Assembly (NCBI GenBank): GCA_949987565.1
Contig: OX465114.1
Span: 248,001-312,000, forward strand
Direction of reading: 5' to 3'
Origin: Luidia sarsii
Lineage: Eukaryota; Echinodermata; Asteroidea; Paxillosida; Luidiidae
Length of the DNA: 64,000 nt
Of the stretch, positions 38,901 through 47,175 are shown piece after piece. How positions within the stretch are numbered: position 1 is the first letter of the stretch; every line of letters begins with the position of its first letter. The translations under genes were made by a program, and so were the position numbers. The notes beneath the pieces were generated by a model. The model ran no database searches. It was not told the origin of the DNA and saw nothing but the letters and a program-made list of their open reading frames with translations.

Positions 38901-41900
38901 TTTGTTCTTTATCTATTTAGTAGTTAGTGCTTGCCCAACGCGTTGAGTTTGTTCTTCATCTATTTAGCAGTTAGTGCTTGCCCAACGCGTTGAGTTCGTT
39001 CTTCGTCTATTTAGCAGTTTATAGACCTTTACATGTGCAGTGCTTCTTCACGGCTATAATCTTGCAGGCAGAAAAGTGACTGTGCTTATTTTATCCCTGT
39101 TACCTCGCAGATCTTTTGACCGTGAACATGGAGACGAGCCTTCCCTAAATCCACTGACATTTTGGCACCGACTACGATGAGCGCATCCTGCCATCCATCT
39201 GCAACGAGGTCAGTGTCCAAGGTCAACTCACTAGTGGCCAGAATTGACCTCTTGGGTTTTGAGTGTGGCTATAAGCCAGGCACTCCATGCATGAAGTCAA
39301 GTCCCAACGTATTCAGTTACACAGTGTAGCTCTTCGTCTATTTGGCAATAGTCTATCCTGCTTGCCAACGCGTTGAGTTTGTTCTTCGTCTATTTAGCAG
39401 TTAGTGCTTGCCTAACGCGTTGAGTTTGTTCTTCATCTATTTAGTATTTAGTGCTTGCCCAACGTGTTGAGTTTGTTCTTCATCTATTTAGCAGTTAGTG
39501 CTTGCCTAACGCGTTGAGTTTGTTCTTCATCTATTTAGCAGTAAGTGCATCCCCAACGCGTTGAGTTTGTTCTTCATCTATTTAGCAGTTAGTGCTTGCC
39601 TAACGCGTTGAGTTTTTTCTTTATCTATTTAGTAGTTAGTGCTTGCCCAATGCATTGAGTTTGTTCTTCATCTATTTAGCAGTTAGTGCTTGCCCAACGC
39701 GTTGAGTTTGTTCTTCGTCTATTTAGTAGTTAGTGCTTGCCCAACGCGTTGAGTTTGTTCTTTATCTATTCAGCAGTTAGTGCTTGCCTAACGCGTTGAG
39801 TTTTTTCTTCATCTATTCAGTAGTTAGTGCTTGCCCAACGTGTTGAGTTTGTTCTTCATCTATTTAGCAGTTAGTGCTTGCCTAACGCGTTGAGTTTGTT
39901 CTTCATCTATTTAGCAGTTAGTGCTTGCCCAACGCGTTGAGTTTGTTCTTCATCTATTTAGCAGTTAGTGCTTGCCTAACGCGTTGAGTTTTTTCTTCAT
40001 CTATTTAGTAGTTAGTGCTTGCCCAATGCGTTGAGTTTGTTCTTCATCTATTTAGCTGTTAGTGCTTGCCCAATGTGTTGAGTTTGTTCTTCATCTATTT
40101 AGCAGTTAGTGCTTGCCCAACGCGTTGAGTTTGTTCTTCATCTATTTAGCAGTTAGTGCTTGCCCAATGCGTTGAGTTTGTTCTTCATCTATTTAGTAGT
40201 TAGTGCTTGCCCAACGCGTTGAGTTTGTTCTTCATCTATTTAGCAGTTAGTGCTTGCCCAACGCGTTGAGTTTGTTCTTCGTCTATTTAGCAGTTTATAG
40301 ACCTTTACATGTGCAGTGCTTCTTGACGGCTATAATCTTGCAGGCAGAAAAGTGACTGTGCTTATTTTATCCCTGTTACCTCGCAGATCTTTTGACCGTG
40401 AACATGGAGACGAGCCTTCCCTAAATCCACTGACATTTTGGCACCGACTACGATTAGCGCATCGTGCCATCCATCTGCAACGAGGTCAGTGTCGAAGGTC
40501 AACTCACTAGTGGCCAGAATTGACCTCTTGGGTTTTGAGTGTGGCTATAAGCCAGGCACTCCATGCATGAAGTCAAGTCCCAACGTATTCAGTTACACAG
40601 TGTAGCTCTTCGTCTATTTGGCAATAGTCTATCCTGCTTGCCAACGCGTTGAGTTTGTTCTTCGTCTATTTAGCAGTTAGTGCTTGCCTAACGCGTTGAG
40701 TTTGTTCTTCATCTATTTAGTATTTAGTGCTTGCACAACGTGTTGAGTTTGTTCTTCATCTATTTAGCAGTTAGTGCTTGCCTAACGCGTTGAGTTTGTT
40801 CTTCATCTATTTAGCAGTTAGTGCTTGCCCAACGCGTTGAGTTTGTTCTTCATCTATTTAGTAGTTAGTGCTTGCCTAACGCGTTGAGTTCGTTCTTCAT
40901 CTATTTAGTATTTAGTGCTTGCCCAACGCGTTGAGTTTGTTCCTCATCTATTTAGCAGTTAGTGCTTGCCCAATGCGTTGAGTTTGTTCTTCATCTATGT
41001 AGCAGTTAGTGCTTGCCCAACGCGTTGAGTTTGTTCTTCATCTATTTAGCAGTTAGTGCTTGCCCAACGCGTTGAGTTTGTTCTTCATCTATTTAGCAGT
41101 TAGTGCTTGCCCAACGCGTTGAGTTTGTTCTTCGTCTATTTAGTAGTAAGTGCTTGCCCAATGCATTGAGTTTGTTCTTCATCTATTTAGCAGTTAGTGC
41201 TTGCCTAACGCGTTGAGTTTGTTCTTCATCTATTTAGCAGTTAGTGCTTGCCTAACGCGTTGAGTTTTTTCTTCATCTATTTAGTAGTTAGTGCTTGCCC
41301 AACGCGTTGAGTTTGTTCTTCATCTATTTAGCAGTTAGTGCTTGCCCAATGCGTTGAGTTTGTTCTTCATCTATTTAGCAGTTAGTGCTTGCCTAACGCG
41401 TTGAGTTTGTTCTTCATCTATTTAGCAGTTAGTGCTTGCCTAACGCGTTGAGTTTTTTCTTCATCTATTTAGTAGTTAGTGCTTGCCCAACGCGTTGAGT
41501 TTGTTCTTCATCTATTTAGCAGTTAGTGCTTGCCCAACGCGTTGAGTTTGTTCTTCATCTATTTAGCAGTTAGTGCTTGCCTAACGCGTTGAGTTTTTTC
41601 TTCATCTATTCAGTAGTTAGTGCTTGCCCAATGCGTTGAGTTTGTTCTTCATCTATTTAGCTGTTAGTGCTTGCCCAACGCGTTGAGTTTTTTCTTCATC
41701 TATTCAGTAGTTAGTGCTTGCCCAACGCGTTGAGTTTGTTCTTCATCTATTTAGCAGTTAGTGCTTGCCCAACGCGTTGAGTTTGTTCTTCGTCTATTTA
41801 GCAGTTTATAGACCTTTACATGTGCAGTGCTTCTTCACGGCTATAATCTTGCAGGCAGAAAAGTGACTGTGCTTATTTTATCCCTGTTACCTCGCAGATC

Positions 41901-42515
41901 TTTTGACCGTGAACATGGAGACGAGCCTTCCCTTAATCCACTGACATTTTGGCACCGACTACGATGAGCGCATCCTGCCATCCATCTGCAACGAGGTCAG
42001 TGTCCAAAGTCAACTCACTAGTGGCCAGAATTGACCTCTGGGGTTTTGAGTGTGGCTATAAGCCAGGCACTCCATGCATGAAGTCAAGTCCCAACGTATT
42101 CAGTTACACAGTGTAGCTCTTCGTCTATTTGGCAATAGTCTATCCTGCTTGCCAACGCGTTCAGTTTGTTCTTCGTCTATTTAGCAGTTAGTGCTTGCCC
42201 AATGTGTTGAGTTTGTTCTTCATCTATTTAGCAGTTAGTGCTTGCCCAACGCGTTGAGTTTGTTCTTCATCTATTTAGCAGTTAGTGCTTGCCCAATGCG
42301 TTGAGTTTGTTCTTCATCTATTTAGTAGTTAGTGCTTGCCCAACGCGTTGAGTTTGTTCTTCATCTATTTAGCAGTTAGTGCTTGCCCAACGCGTTGAGT
42401 TTGTTCTTCGTCTATTTAGCAGTTTATAGACCTTTACATGTGCAGTGCTTCTTCACGGCTAAAATCTTGCAGGCAGAAAAGTGACTGTGCTTATTTTATC
42501 CCTGTTACCTCGCAG

Positions 42516-42613
42516 ATCTTTTGACCGTGAACATGGTGACGAGCCCTCCCTAAATCCACTGACAGTTTGGCACCGACTACGATGAGCGCATACTGCCATC
42601 CATCTGCAACGAG
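42516..42613 (+). pseudogene. PHB2-like: Last prohibitin-2-like exon relic, in the spacer hit by the transposon
   Basis: This is the rightmost copy of the spacer exon. It retains the acceptor CTCGCAG and the GTCAGT donor, the same two in-frame stops and the DYDERI core, but has private changes (GGTGACGAGCCC, GACAGTTTGG, GCATACTG). The remainder of its spacer is interrupted at 42717 by the Kolobok-like element and resumes at 44646. It is the most diverged copy, as expected near an array edge. Confidence 0.68.
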
Positions 42614-42716
42614 GTCAGTGTCAAAGGTCAACTCACTGGTGGCAAGAATTGACCTCTTGGGTTTTGAGTGTGGCTATAAGTCAGGCACTCCATGCATGAC
42701 GTCAAGTCCCAACGTA

Positions 42717-42720
42717 TTAA
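42717..42720. other. TTAA target-site duplication, left
   Basis: TTAA immediately precedes the left terminal inverted repeat. Spacers elsewhere read CGTATTCAGTTACAC here, so the empty site was probably CGTATTAAGTTACAC with a single TTAA. The matching copy is at 44642-44645. Confidence 0.9.
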
Positions 42721-42914
42721 AGAAGAATGAAACCCAGAGAAAATAGTTGGCTTATCTCTTTGGTTGATAAAAACAACCTACAATTACCCATGTGCAACTC
42801 ACCTACGAGTTTCATAAAGAGGGAAAAATCATGGAATTCGGTGGTCGAATTCGCGTTCCCTCAACCCGTCATGCTTTCAAAATTCCCGGCAGGTCACTGC
42901 GGGGGGTATGACAT
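42721..42914 (+). repeat. Left terminal inverted repeat
   Basis: A 194-bp arm running from AGAAGAATG to GTATGACAT that pairs with 44447-44641. Confidence 0.92.
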
Positions 42915-43158
42915 CAAGGCGGAGACGACCCTGTCTGATTGGTCAGTTAGGCTTGTTCAATCATTTTAATTTTAACCACAAATATTAATCAACATTTAAA
43001 AAAGAACTATACCTCAATGTGTGAGAAAATAATCTTATAATCCTTTGCAGATTTATTGTTTTTCGCTTTGGTCATTATTTGAATTATTCTTGGGGATTGC
43101 GTGTAGTCTTGATCTACAAACACTTTCACGGCTTCCTGATTGCATACGTTGCACGGAC

Positions 43159-43317
43159 TGTACATGTACATGTACAGTGCACGTACAATGTACACGTTGT
43201 GTACTACATGTAATGTACATGTACACACTGTACTACTGTACACCTGTACAATGTACTGTACACGTTGTGTACTACATGTAATGTACATGACTGTGTACTA
43301 CTGTACACGTGTACATT
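43159..43317. repeat. TGTACA-rich low-complexity repeat
   Basis: Dense TGTACA/ACATGT palindromes with an internal duplication of 68-bp period (ACGTTGTGTACTACATGTAA at 43194 and 43262). Open frames on both strands here are artefacts of the low complexity. It lies inside the transposon. Confidence 0.85.
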
Positions 43318-43971
43318 ACGTTGGTATCTGCTGCGCAATTTTGGTTATCTGTTTTCTTGATCTTCGCCAAATGGCGCCCTGTTATAACAGCTAAACAAGT
43401 AGGCCTAAAATAACTTATACACCAGGGGCTGAGTTTAATAAAGGTCCGACAACTATGACTGGGAGCCCACTGTGTCCGGCTTTTGTTTCAGCTCGTGTAA
43501 TTTTAATAGGAAAATATGAGAAATGATTCAAGAGATGGTCGATGTTTTGGAGAGATTTCAGTTGTACACGTTTGCGAAGCTGTGTGGAGCTTAGTGGGGG
43601 TCAGGGGTCATGCACTTCCCAGCGTATGCTATGCACACAATAGCGCTGGGTGACAGGAGTTGCGGTCAGCGACCAGGGAATAAACAGTGTGGGCGACTGG
43701 AGTCGCGTTCCGATAACGTGTAAATTAGGCCTAGCTCCATGTGCTTGTTGCAGCACAAATAAAAATACGGCACGGTACGTATATCCCCCCTTCTTCCACC
43801 ATGGTAATTGGTACAATACATGTATATCCATGGAGTTTACCCTCCATGAGTTACAGATAAGCGGTCTGCGAGAAAGACTAGGCAGAACGTGCATGTGAGA
43901 AAAATCACGCTAGGACCGAAACGAAAACATACATCAAAAGTCGATCGTATCATACAGGAAAAACATCAAAA
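43318..43971. other. Transposon interior, nothing recognised
   Basis: No recognisable gene or RNA. Short overlapping frames on both strands at about 43601-43898 show no motif I can name. This stretch may be remains of the transposase body or captured filler. Confidence 0.5.
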
Positions 43972-44340
43972 TTAACTAAACTTTCTGAATTCCAATGCGG
44001 CAATTCGTGAAGCTGTCGATGAACGTGATGCCACCGCTGGTCGATGTGAAAATACTGAAGGAACGGCATGTTCTTTCAGTGTATTTCTCGGCTTCGAGCC
44101 GGTGAGTTTGGCCCGCAAGTCAACCTCGATCCCAACTCCTCCTTCGTGAAGTGATCGCTACAAATCACGTCATTTCGACTATATTTGAAGCCGATATTGA
44201 GAAATTTTTCTACTTTTATGGCCGCAGCCCACTTCCCAAACAACTCAGGTCTCTTGGCCTTGTTAGGAACTGCATGGAAAGATTTCCCTATCTTTGTTTC
44301 CGCTGGCATTGTTACAACCAAAAGCCTGGCAGTACACCAT
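43972..44340 (-). pseudogene. THAP-domain (Kolobok-type) transposase N-terminal relic, frameshifted
   Basis: Read on the minus strand from ATG at 44340, the protein starts MVYCQAFGCNN, giving the first two zinc ligands (C-x4-C). A frameshift near 44283-44300 moves the reading to a frame containing SFHAVP, the conserved tryptophan in GKWAAAI, and ICSDHF, which supplies the last Cys and His. A second frameshift near 44128-44135 moves it to a frame containing EHAVPSVF, the AVPxxF box that ends THAP domains, and then a stop at 43972. Thus all C2CH ligands survive but in three frames. THAP domains bind DNA, and in Kolobok and P-element transposases they recognise the element ends. The gene begins about 300 bp inside the right TIR edge and points inward, as expected for a transposase. 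The catalytic region is not seen. Confidence 0.8.
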
Positions 44341-44446
44341 CGTTCATGCTCGCGAGTGTATAAAAACTGCACGCAGTATACATGTGTTGTGTACGCATGT
44401 TGTAGGGATACGTCCGTCCGGGCCCATGCGGGGGTTGCCCGTCATT

Positions 44447-44641
44447 ATGTCATACCCCCCCGCAGTGATCTGCCGGGAATTTCGAAAACATGGCGGGTTG
44501 AGGGAACGCAAATTCGACCACCGAATTCCATGATTTTCCCCTCTTTATGAAACTCGTAGGTGAGTTGCACATGGGTAATTGTAGGTTGTTTTTATCAACC
44601 AAAGAGATAAGCCAACTATTTTCTCTGGGTTTCATTCTTCT
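44447..44641 (-). repeat. Right terminal inverted repeat
   Basis: The arm complementary to 42721-42914. It ends CATTCTTCT and is directly followed by TTAA. Confidence 0.92.
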
Positions 44642-44645
44642 TTAA
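44642..44645. other. TTAA target-site duplication, right
   Basis: Second TTAA copy; the spacer resumes right after it with GTTACACAGTGTAGCTCTTC. Confidence 0.9.
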
Positions 44646-45597
44646 GTTACACAGTGTAGCTCTTCGTCTGGCAGATCCTGCTTGCCCAACGCGTTGATTT
44701 GTTCTTCGTCTATTTAGTAGTTAGTGCTTGCCCAACACGTTGAGTTCATCCTTCGTCTATTTGTGCATTTAGTGCTTGCCTAACGCGTTGAGTTTGCCCT
44801 TCTTCTATTTTGCAGTTACACACACAGTAGTGCTTGCCCAATGCGCTGAGTTTGTTCTTCTATTTAGCAGTTAGTGCTTGACCAACGCGCTAAGTTACAG
44901 TAGCTCTTCGTCTATTTGGCAGTTCGTGCTTGCCTAACGCACTGAGTTAGCCCTTCGTCCATTTGGCAGATCCTGCTTGCCCAATGCGCTGAGTTTGCCA
45001 TTCGTCTATTTTGCAGTTCGTGCTTGCCTAACGCACTGAGTTCATCTTTCATCTATTTAGCAGTTAGTGCTTGCCTAACACATTCAGTTACACACTGTAG
45101 CTCTTTGTCTATTTTGCAGTTCGTGCTTGCCTAACGCACTGAGTTCGCTCTTCGTCTAGTTGGCAGTTACACAGTGCTTTCCCAATGCATTGAGTTTGTT
45201 CTTATTTTTTTAACCAGTTACCGGTAGTGCTTGACCAACGTGTTGTTCACCCTTCATCTATTTTGCAGTTAGTGCTTGCCTAACGCGCTGAGTTTGCTCT
45301 TCGTCTATTTGGCAGTTACACAGTGCTTGCCCAATGCGTTGAGTTTGTTCTTCGTCTTTTTAGCAGTTAGTGCTTGCCCAACGTGCAGAGTTCGCTCTTC
45401 GTCTATTTGGGAGTTACCGTTACGCAGTGCTTGAGTTCGGCCTTCGTCTATTTTGCAGTTAGTTCTTGCCCAACGCATTCAGTTACGCACTGTAGCTCTT
45501 CTTCTATTTGGCAGTTCCTGCTTGCCACATCGCGCTGAGTTCGGTCTTCGTCTATTTGGCAGTTACCGTTACGCAGTGCTTGAGTTCGGCCTACGTC
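44646..45597 (+). repeat. Decayed right edge of the 47-bp satellite
   Basis: The remaining tail of the last spacer is followed by strongly diverged monomers (for example TTGGCAGTTCGTGCTTGCC with ACGCACTGAG), with variable length and many indels. Divergence increases to the right and the repeat fades out near 45597. Such decay is typical of satellite edges, where unequal exchange no longer homogenises copies. Confidence 0.88.
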
Positions 45598-45867
45598 AGA
45601 AGCATTTCACCATGAATTGCTGTTTATCTCCAGGGGTCCATTTTCATTCAGGCGCAATCATTCAGTTGCGGTTAACCTGGCAAAAGCAGTTCAATGATCT
45701 CACAAAGTGGATGCAATTTTTTTTTAAAACTAAGTCAAATAATTTATTCAAACAAATAAGGGGAAAACTGAGAAAACTGGCATTTTCATAACTGTGTTTA
45801 AAAAAAGAAGAGTAGATCATTTCTTAATAGTTATTGAGTTGTCCTCTCTTGTTCTCGTCCATTGCAG
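45598..45867 (+). other. Intron-like unique sequence before exon
   Basis: AT-rich unique sequence that ends in a pyrimidine-rich tract and TCCATTGCAG, a good splice acceptor for the exon at 45868. No coding signal seen. Confidence 0.5.
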
Positions 45868-45984
45868 ATTGCAGGATCTCTGAATGGTGTGTTCCTGAAT
45901 GCCAGCAACCTGATGCTGAACCTGGGAGATGCTACTACATTCCATGAAGACTCGGAGAGACTCGCAAGGCGTCACATCTCTTGA
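45868..45984 (+). pseudogene. PHB2-like: Prohibitin-2-like C-terminal exon
   Basis: Directly after a TTGCAG acceptor the phase-0 frame reads 38 codons and a stop (TGA at 45982). It contains IAGSLNGVFLNASNLMLNLG, which matches the prohibitin-2 C-terminal segment of type IATSQNRxYLxAxNLxLNL in about half its positions with conservative changes, and it begins and ends where the last prohibitin-2 exon would. The tail (DATTFHEDSERLARR) differs from the usual lysine-ending tail. The middle exons of the gene, between the NEV segment and this one, are not visible in the window. The exon has no stop or frameshift itself, but its only partners in the window are the dead spacer exons, so I call it part of a pseudogene. 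A diverged terminal exon of a gene with lost exons is an alternative. Confidence 0.62.
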
Positions 45985-46422
45985 TCCCTGTAAGAAATCA
46001 AAGCAGTTTCATGAGTAGTCTTTTGTTGGTAAAGCCAATTTGCTAGTACCTGTAGTCTTCTGTAGCAATGCTACGTTCTGTGATGCAGCATTGGTGGCTA
46101 CACTGTCATGATTGCACTTGACGCAACTTTCAATGCAGCTGACTAGATTGTTATGCAGCCTGTATTTAAACAGACTATCATGCACAACTTTTCCTTGGCT
46201 TACCTAAATAACAAAAAGTGTGAAGTGGTTAACATGTTATTGACAGTGGTACCAGCACTTTTTGAGCCAGCCGACTCCGATCCCATCCAACGCAGCAAAA
46301 TGCTAGGCCCTTTAAGGAGAGATCAATTTGCTTTTCGGTAGGAGCACGAGCACTACTAGAAATTTCTTTGATTCCTCTATTTATATAATATCATTTCTTG
46401 TTCTCTTTCCTTTCCATCACAG
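45985..46422 (+). other. Unique sequence between duplicated exons
   Basis: No gene recognised. The final 60 bp (ATCATTTCTTGTTCTC, then TTTCCATCACAG) resembles the intron end before 45868, so the duplication included intron sequence. Confidence 0.5.
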
Positions 46423-46515
46423 ACCCTTCAGCCTGATCCCGAGCACAATCAGCCTGATGCTCAACCTGATGCTCATTCTATGAAGAGACTGGGCAAGGCA
46501 TCACAGAAGAAGTAG
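46423..46515 (+). pseudogene. Diverged duplicate of the prohibitin-2-like terminal exon
   Basis: After a CCATCACAG acceptor the sequence is recognisably homologous to the exon at 45868: both share an AGCCTGATGCT/AACCTGATGCT core and a CATTC(C/T)ATGAAGA block. The frame matching the first exon gives SLMLNL before a stop, whereas phase 0 from the acceptor gives 30 codons ending KK and TAG. The mismatch between phase and homologous frame, and the small CAGCCTGATGCT/CAACCTGATGCT tandem repeat, argue for a decaying copy. Confidence 0.4.
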
Positions 46516-46545
46516 ACAGTCCCCCTTCCAATGTAATCATTATTA

Positions 46546-46799
46546 ATACTTATAATTGTATAATTTATAATTTAGTGGGCCTTAACAGGACCACGGACGG
46601 GGCCGCTAGTGGACGCCAGAATCGCGTGCCAAACCTCACGATCACTGCTACGACGTCCGCAAACCGGTACACAGGAACTGGCAAAGCGGACATAAACAGA
46701 CGCCGCATCGCGCATTCTTCAGTTGCCTGATGAAGGTTAGCAGTTAGCAACCAAAACGTCGCCACCAGCAACGACACATCGCGTGACTTTGATCACCCT
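46546..46799 (+). mobile_element. Penelope-like element 3'-end remnant (probable)
   Basis: Begins with the one-armed TTTAGTGGGCC motif seen in the nearby fold-backs. A plus frame over about 46598-46730 lacks stops and ends next to CCTGATGAAGG. The block CTGATGA, a GGTT/AACC stem, then AAAACGTC resembles the hammerhead core that Penelope-like elements carry in their terminal repeats. No reverse transcriptase is visible. Assignment rests on these short motifs only. Confidence 0.4.
46727..46760 (+). ncRNA. Degenerate hammerhead ribozyme-like core
   Basis: CTGATGA at 46727-46733, a stem II candidate GGTT/AACC, then AAAAC-GTC ending 46760. The core differs from the standard GAAAC-GTC by one base, so it is probably inactive. 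Confidence 0.42.
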
Positions 46800-46819
46800 T
46801 TCCACTTATATAATTTATA

Positions 46820-46900
46820 ATTTAGTGGGCCTGACGTTTCGATCCTAACAGGACCTTTCTGAAAGGTCCTGCTAGGATGGAAACGTCAGGCCCACTAAAT
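46820..46900. repeat. 81-bp near-perfect palindrome (fold-back element)
   Basis: The left arm ATTTAGTGGGCCTGACGTTT is mirrored by its reverse complement, with only one unpaired base in the centre and few mismatches (TCGATCCTAA versus CTAGGATGGA). Read on either strand, it holds a CTGA...GAAAC-GTC hammerhead-like order (plus: 46859-46887). The same arm sequence is found at 53918-54020 and, singly, at 46571 and 47032. Confidence 0.85.
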
Positions 46901-46913
46901 GATAAATTTTGGT

Positions 46914-47035
46914 AAATTTAAGATTTGCATTTGGGTAATTTTTGTCAGTAAGCAGTTTGCAACAATTTTGTGATATACAGAAATGTTGCAAACTGCTTAC
47001 TGACAAAAATTACCCAAATGCAAATCTTAAAATTT
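46914..47035. repeat. Perfect 46-bp inverted repeat (hairpin)
   Basis: Arms 46919-46964 and 46984-47029 are exact reverse complements (start TAAGATTTGCATTTGGG), with a 19-base loop. An AAATTT flank extends each arm with one base missing on the left. TTTAGTGGGCCTGACG follows directly at 47033, so this hairpin is nested with the fold-back family. A relative of the arm's inner end (GAGCAGTTTGCAACA) occurs at 55221. Confidence 0.93.
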
Positions 47036-47045
47036 AGTGGGCCTG

Positions 47046-47175
47046 ACGTAATAATTATAAATAATTTATAATAAAGTGAATAAAAGAATGATGAGGTAAT
47101 GAAAGAATGAGTACTAAGTGTTCATTTTGTTTGAAATATAGAATCATCAATATATTGAACAGTTATAATAGTAGT
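47046..47175. other. AT-rich sequence before heptamer array
   Basis: AT-rich, with AATAAA near 47072. No gene recognised. The ATG at 47107 merely opens a frame through the simple repeat. Confidence 0.5.

Larger units (their letters stand above)
1..42716 (+). repeat. 47-bp satellite array with ~340-bp spacers
   Basis: Tandem array of a 47-bp monomer (it contains GTGCTTGCCCAACGCGTTGA, then TTTGTTCTTCATCTATTTAG), roughly 700 copies by length. The core AACGCGTT is an 8-bp palindrome containing an MluI site. Twenty-nine conserved spacers of about 340 bp interrupt it, each beginning GACCTTTACATGTGCAGTGC (GACCTTTACATTTGCAGTGC at 36813), at 17, 1540, 3425, 5263, 6210, 8015, 10088, 11035, 13216, 14025, 15642, 17574, 18521, 19950, 21414, 23089, 24553, 26028, 28015, 29947, 31323, 33310, 35242, 36148, 36813, 39024, 40300, 41811 and 42429. 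Spacings range from 618 to 2,211 bp and several recur exactly (947, 1464, 1932, 1987). Spacer-length differences inspected are multiples of 47. The array runs off the left edge of the window. Open frames inside it are not genes. Confidence 0.97.
42721..44641 (-). mobile_element. Non-autonomous Kolobok-like DNA transposon
   Basis: A 1,921-bp element starts AGAAGAATGAAACCCAG and ends with the exact reverse complement. TIRs are 194-195 bp and about 97% identical (six substitutions and a one-base indel by eye). TTAA is duplicated at both ends, and the satellite spacer continues across it, so both boundaries are sharp. TTAA duplication plus a THAP-domain gene is the combination described for the Kolobok superfamily; piggyBac shares TTAA but has no THAP and usually begins CCC. 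The only gene relic is a frameshifted THAP exon, so the copy cannot supply its own transposase. The 80- and 61-residue frames starting MKPRENSW are the same TIR sequence read from each end and are not genes. The strand given is that of the THAP relic. Confidence 0.85.

Noticed and set aside
40316..40510. 64-residue frame in a satellite spacer
   Set aside because: It exists only because of local substitutions in one of 29 spacer copies, and its frame is not the prohibitin-like one.
1..42716. CRISPR-like array
   Set aside because: The 47-bp units are contiguous with no unique spacers between them, the longer spacers are themselves repeated, and the context is eukaryotic.
42727..42969. 80-residue frame starting MKPRENSW, with a twin at 44450-44635
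   Set aside because: These are the two terminal inverted repeats of the transposon read from each end; no family motif, and the frame is set by TIR sequence.
43007..43394. Overlapping Tyr/Cys/Val-rich frames on both strands
   Set aside because: They lie in the TGTACA low-complexity tract.
45453..45791. 112-residue plus-strand frame
   Set aside because: It begins in decayed satellite monomers and runs into AT-rich intron-like sequence; no recognisable motif.
47072..47077. AATAAA polyadenylation signal for the prohibitin-like exons
   Set aside because: It lies about 550 bp beyond the second exon, past two fold-back elements, in AT-rich sequence where the hexamer is expected by chance.
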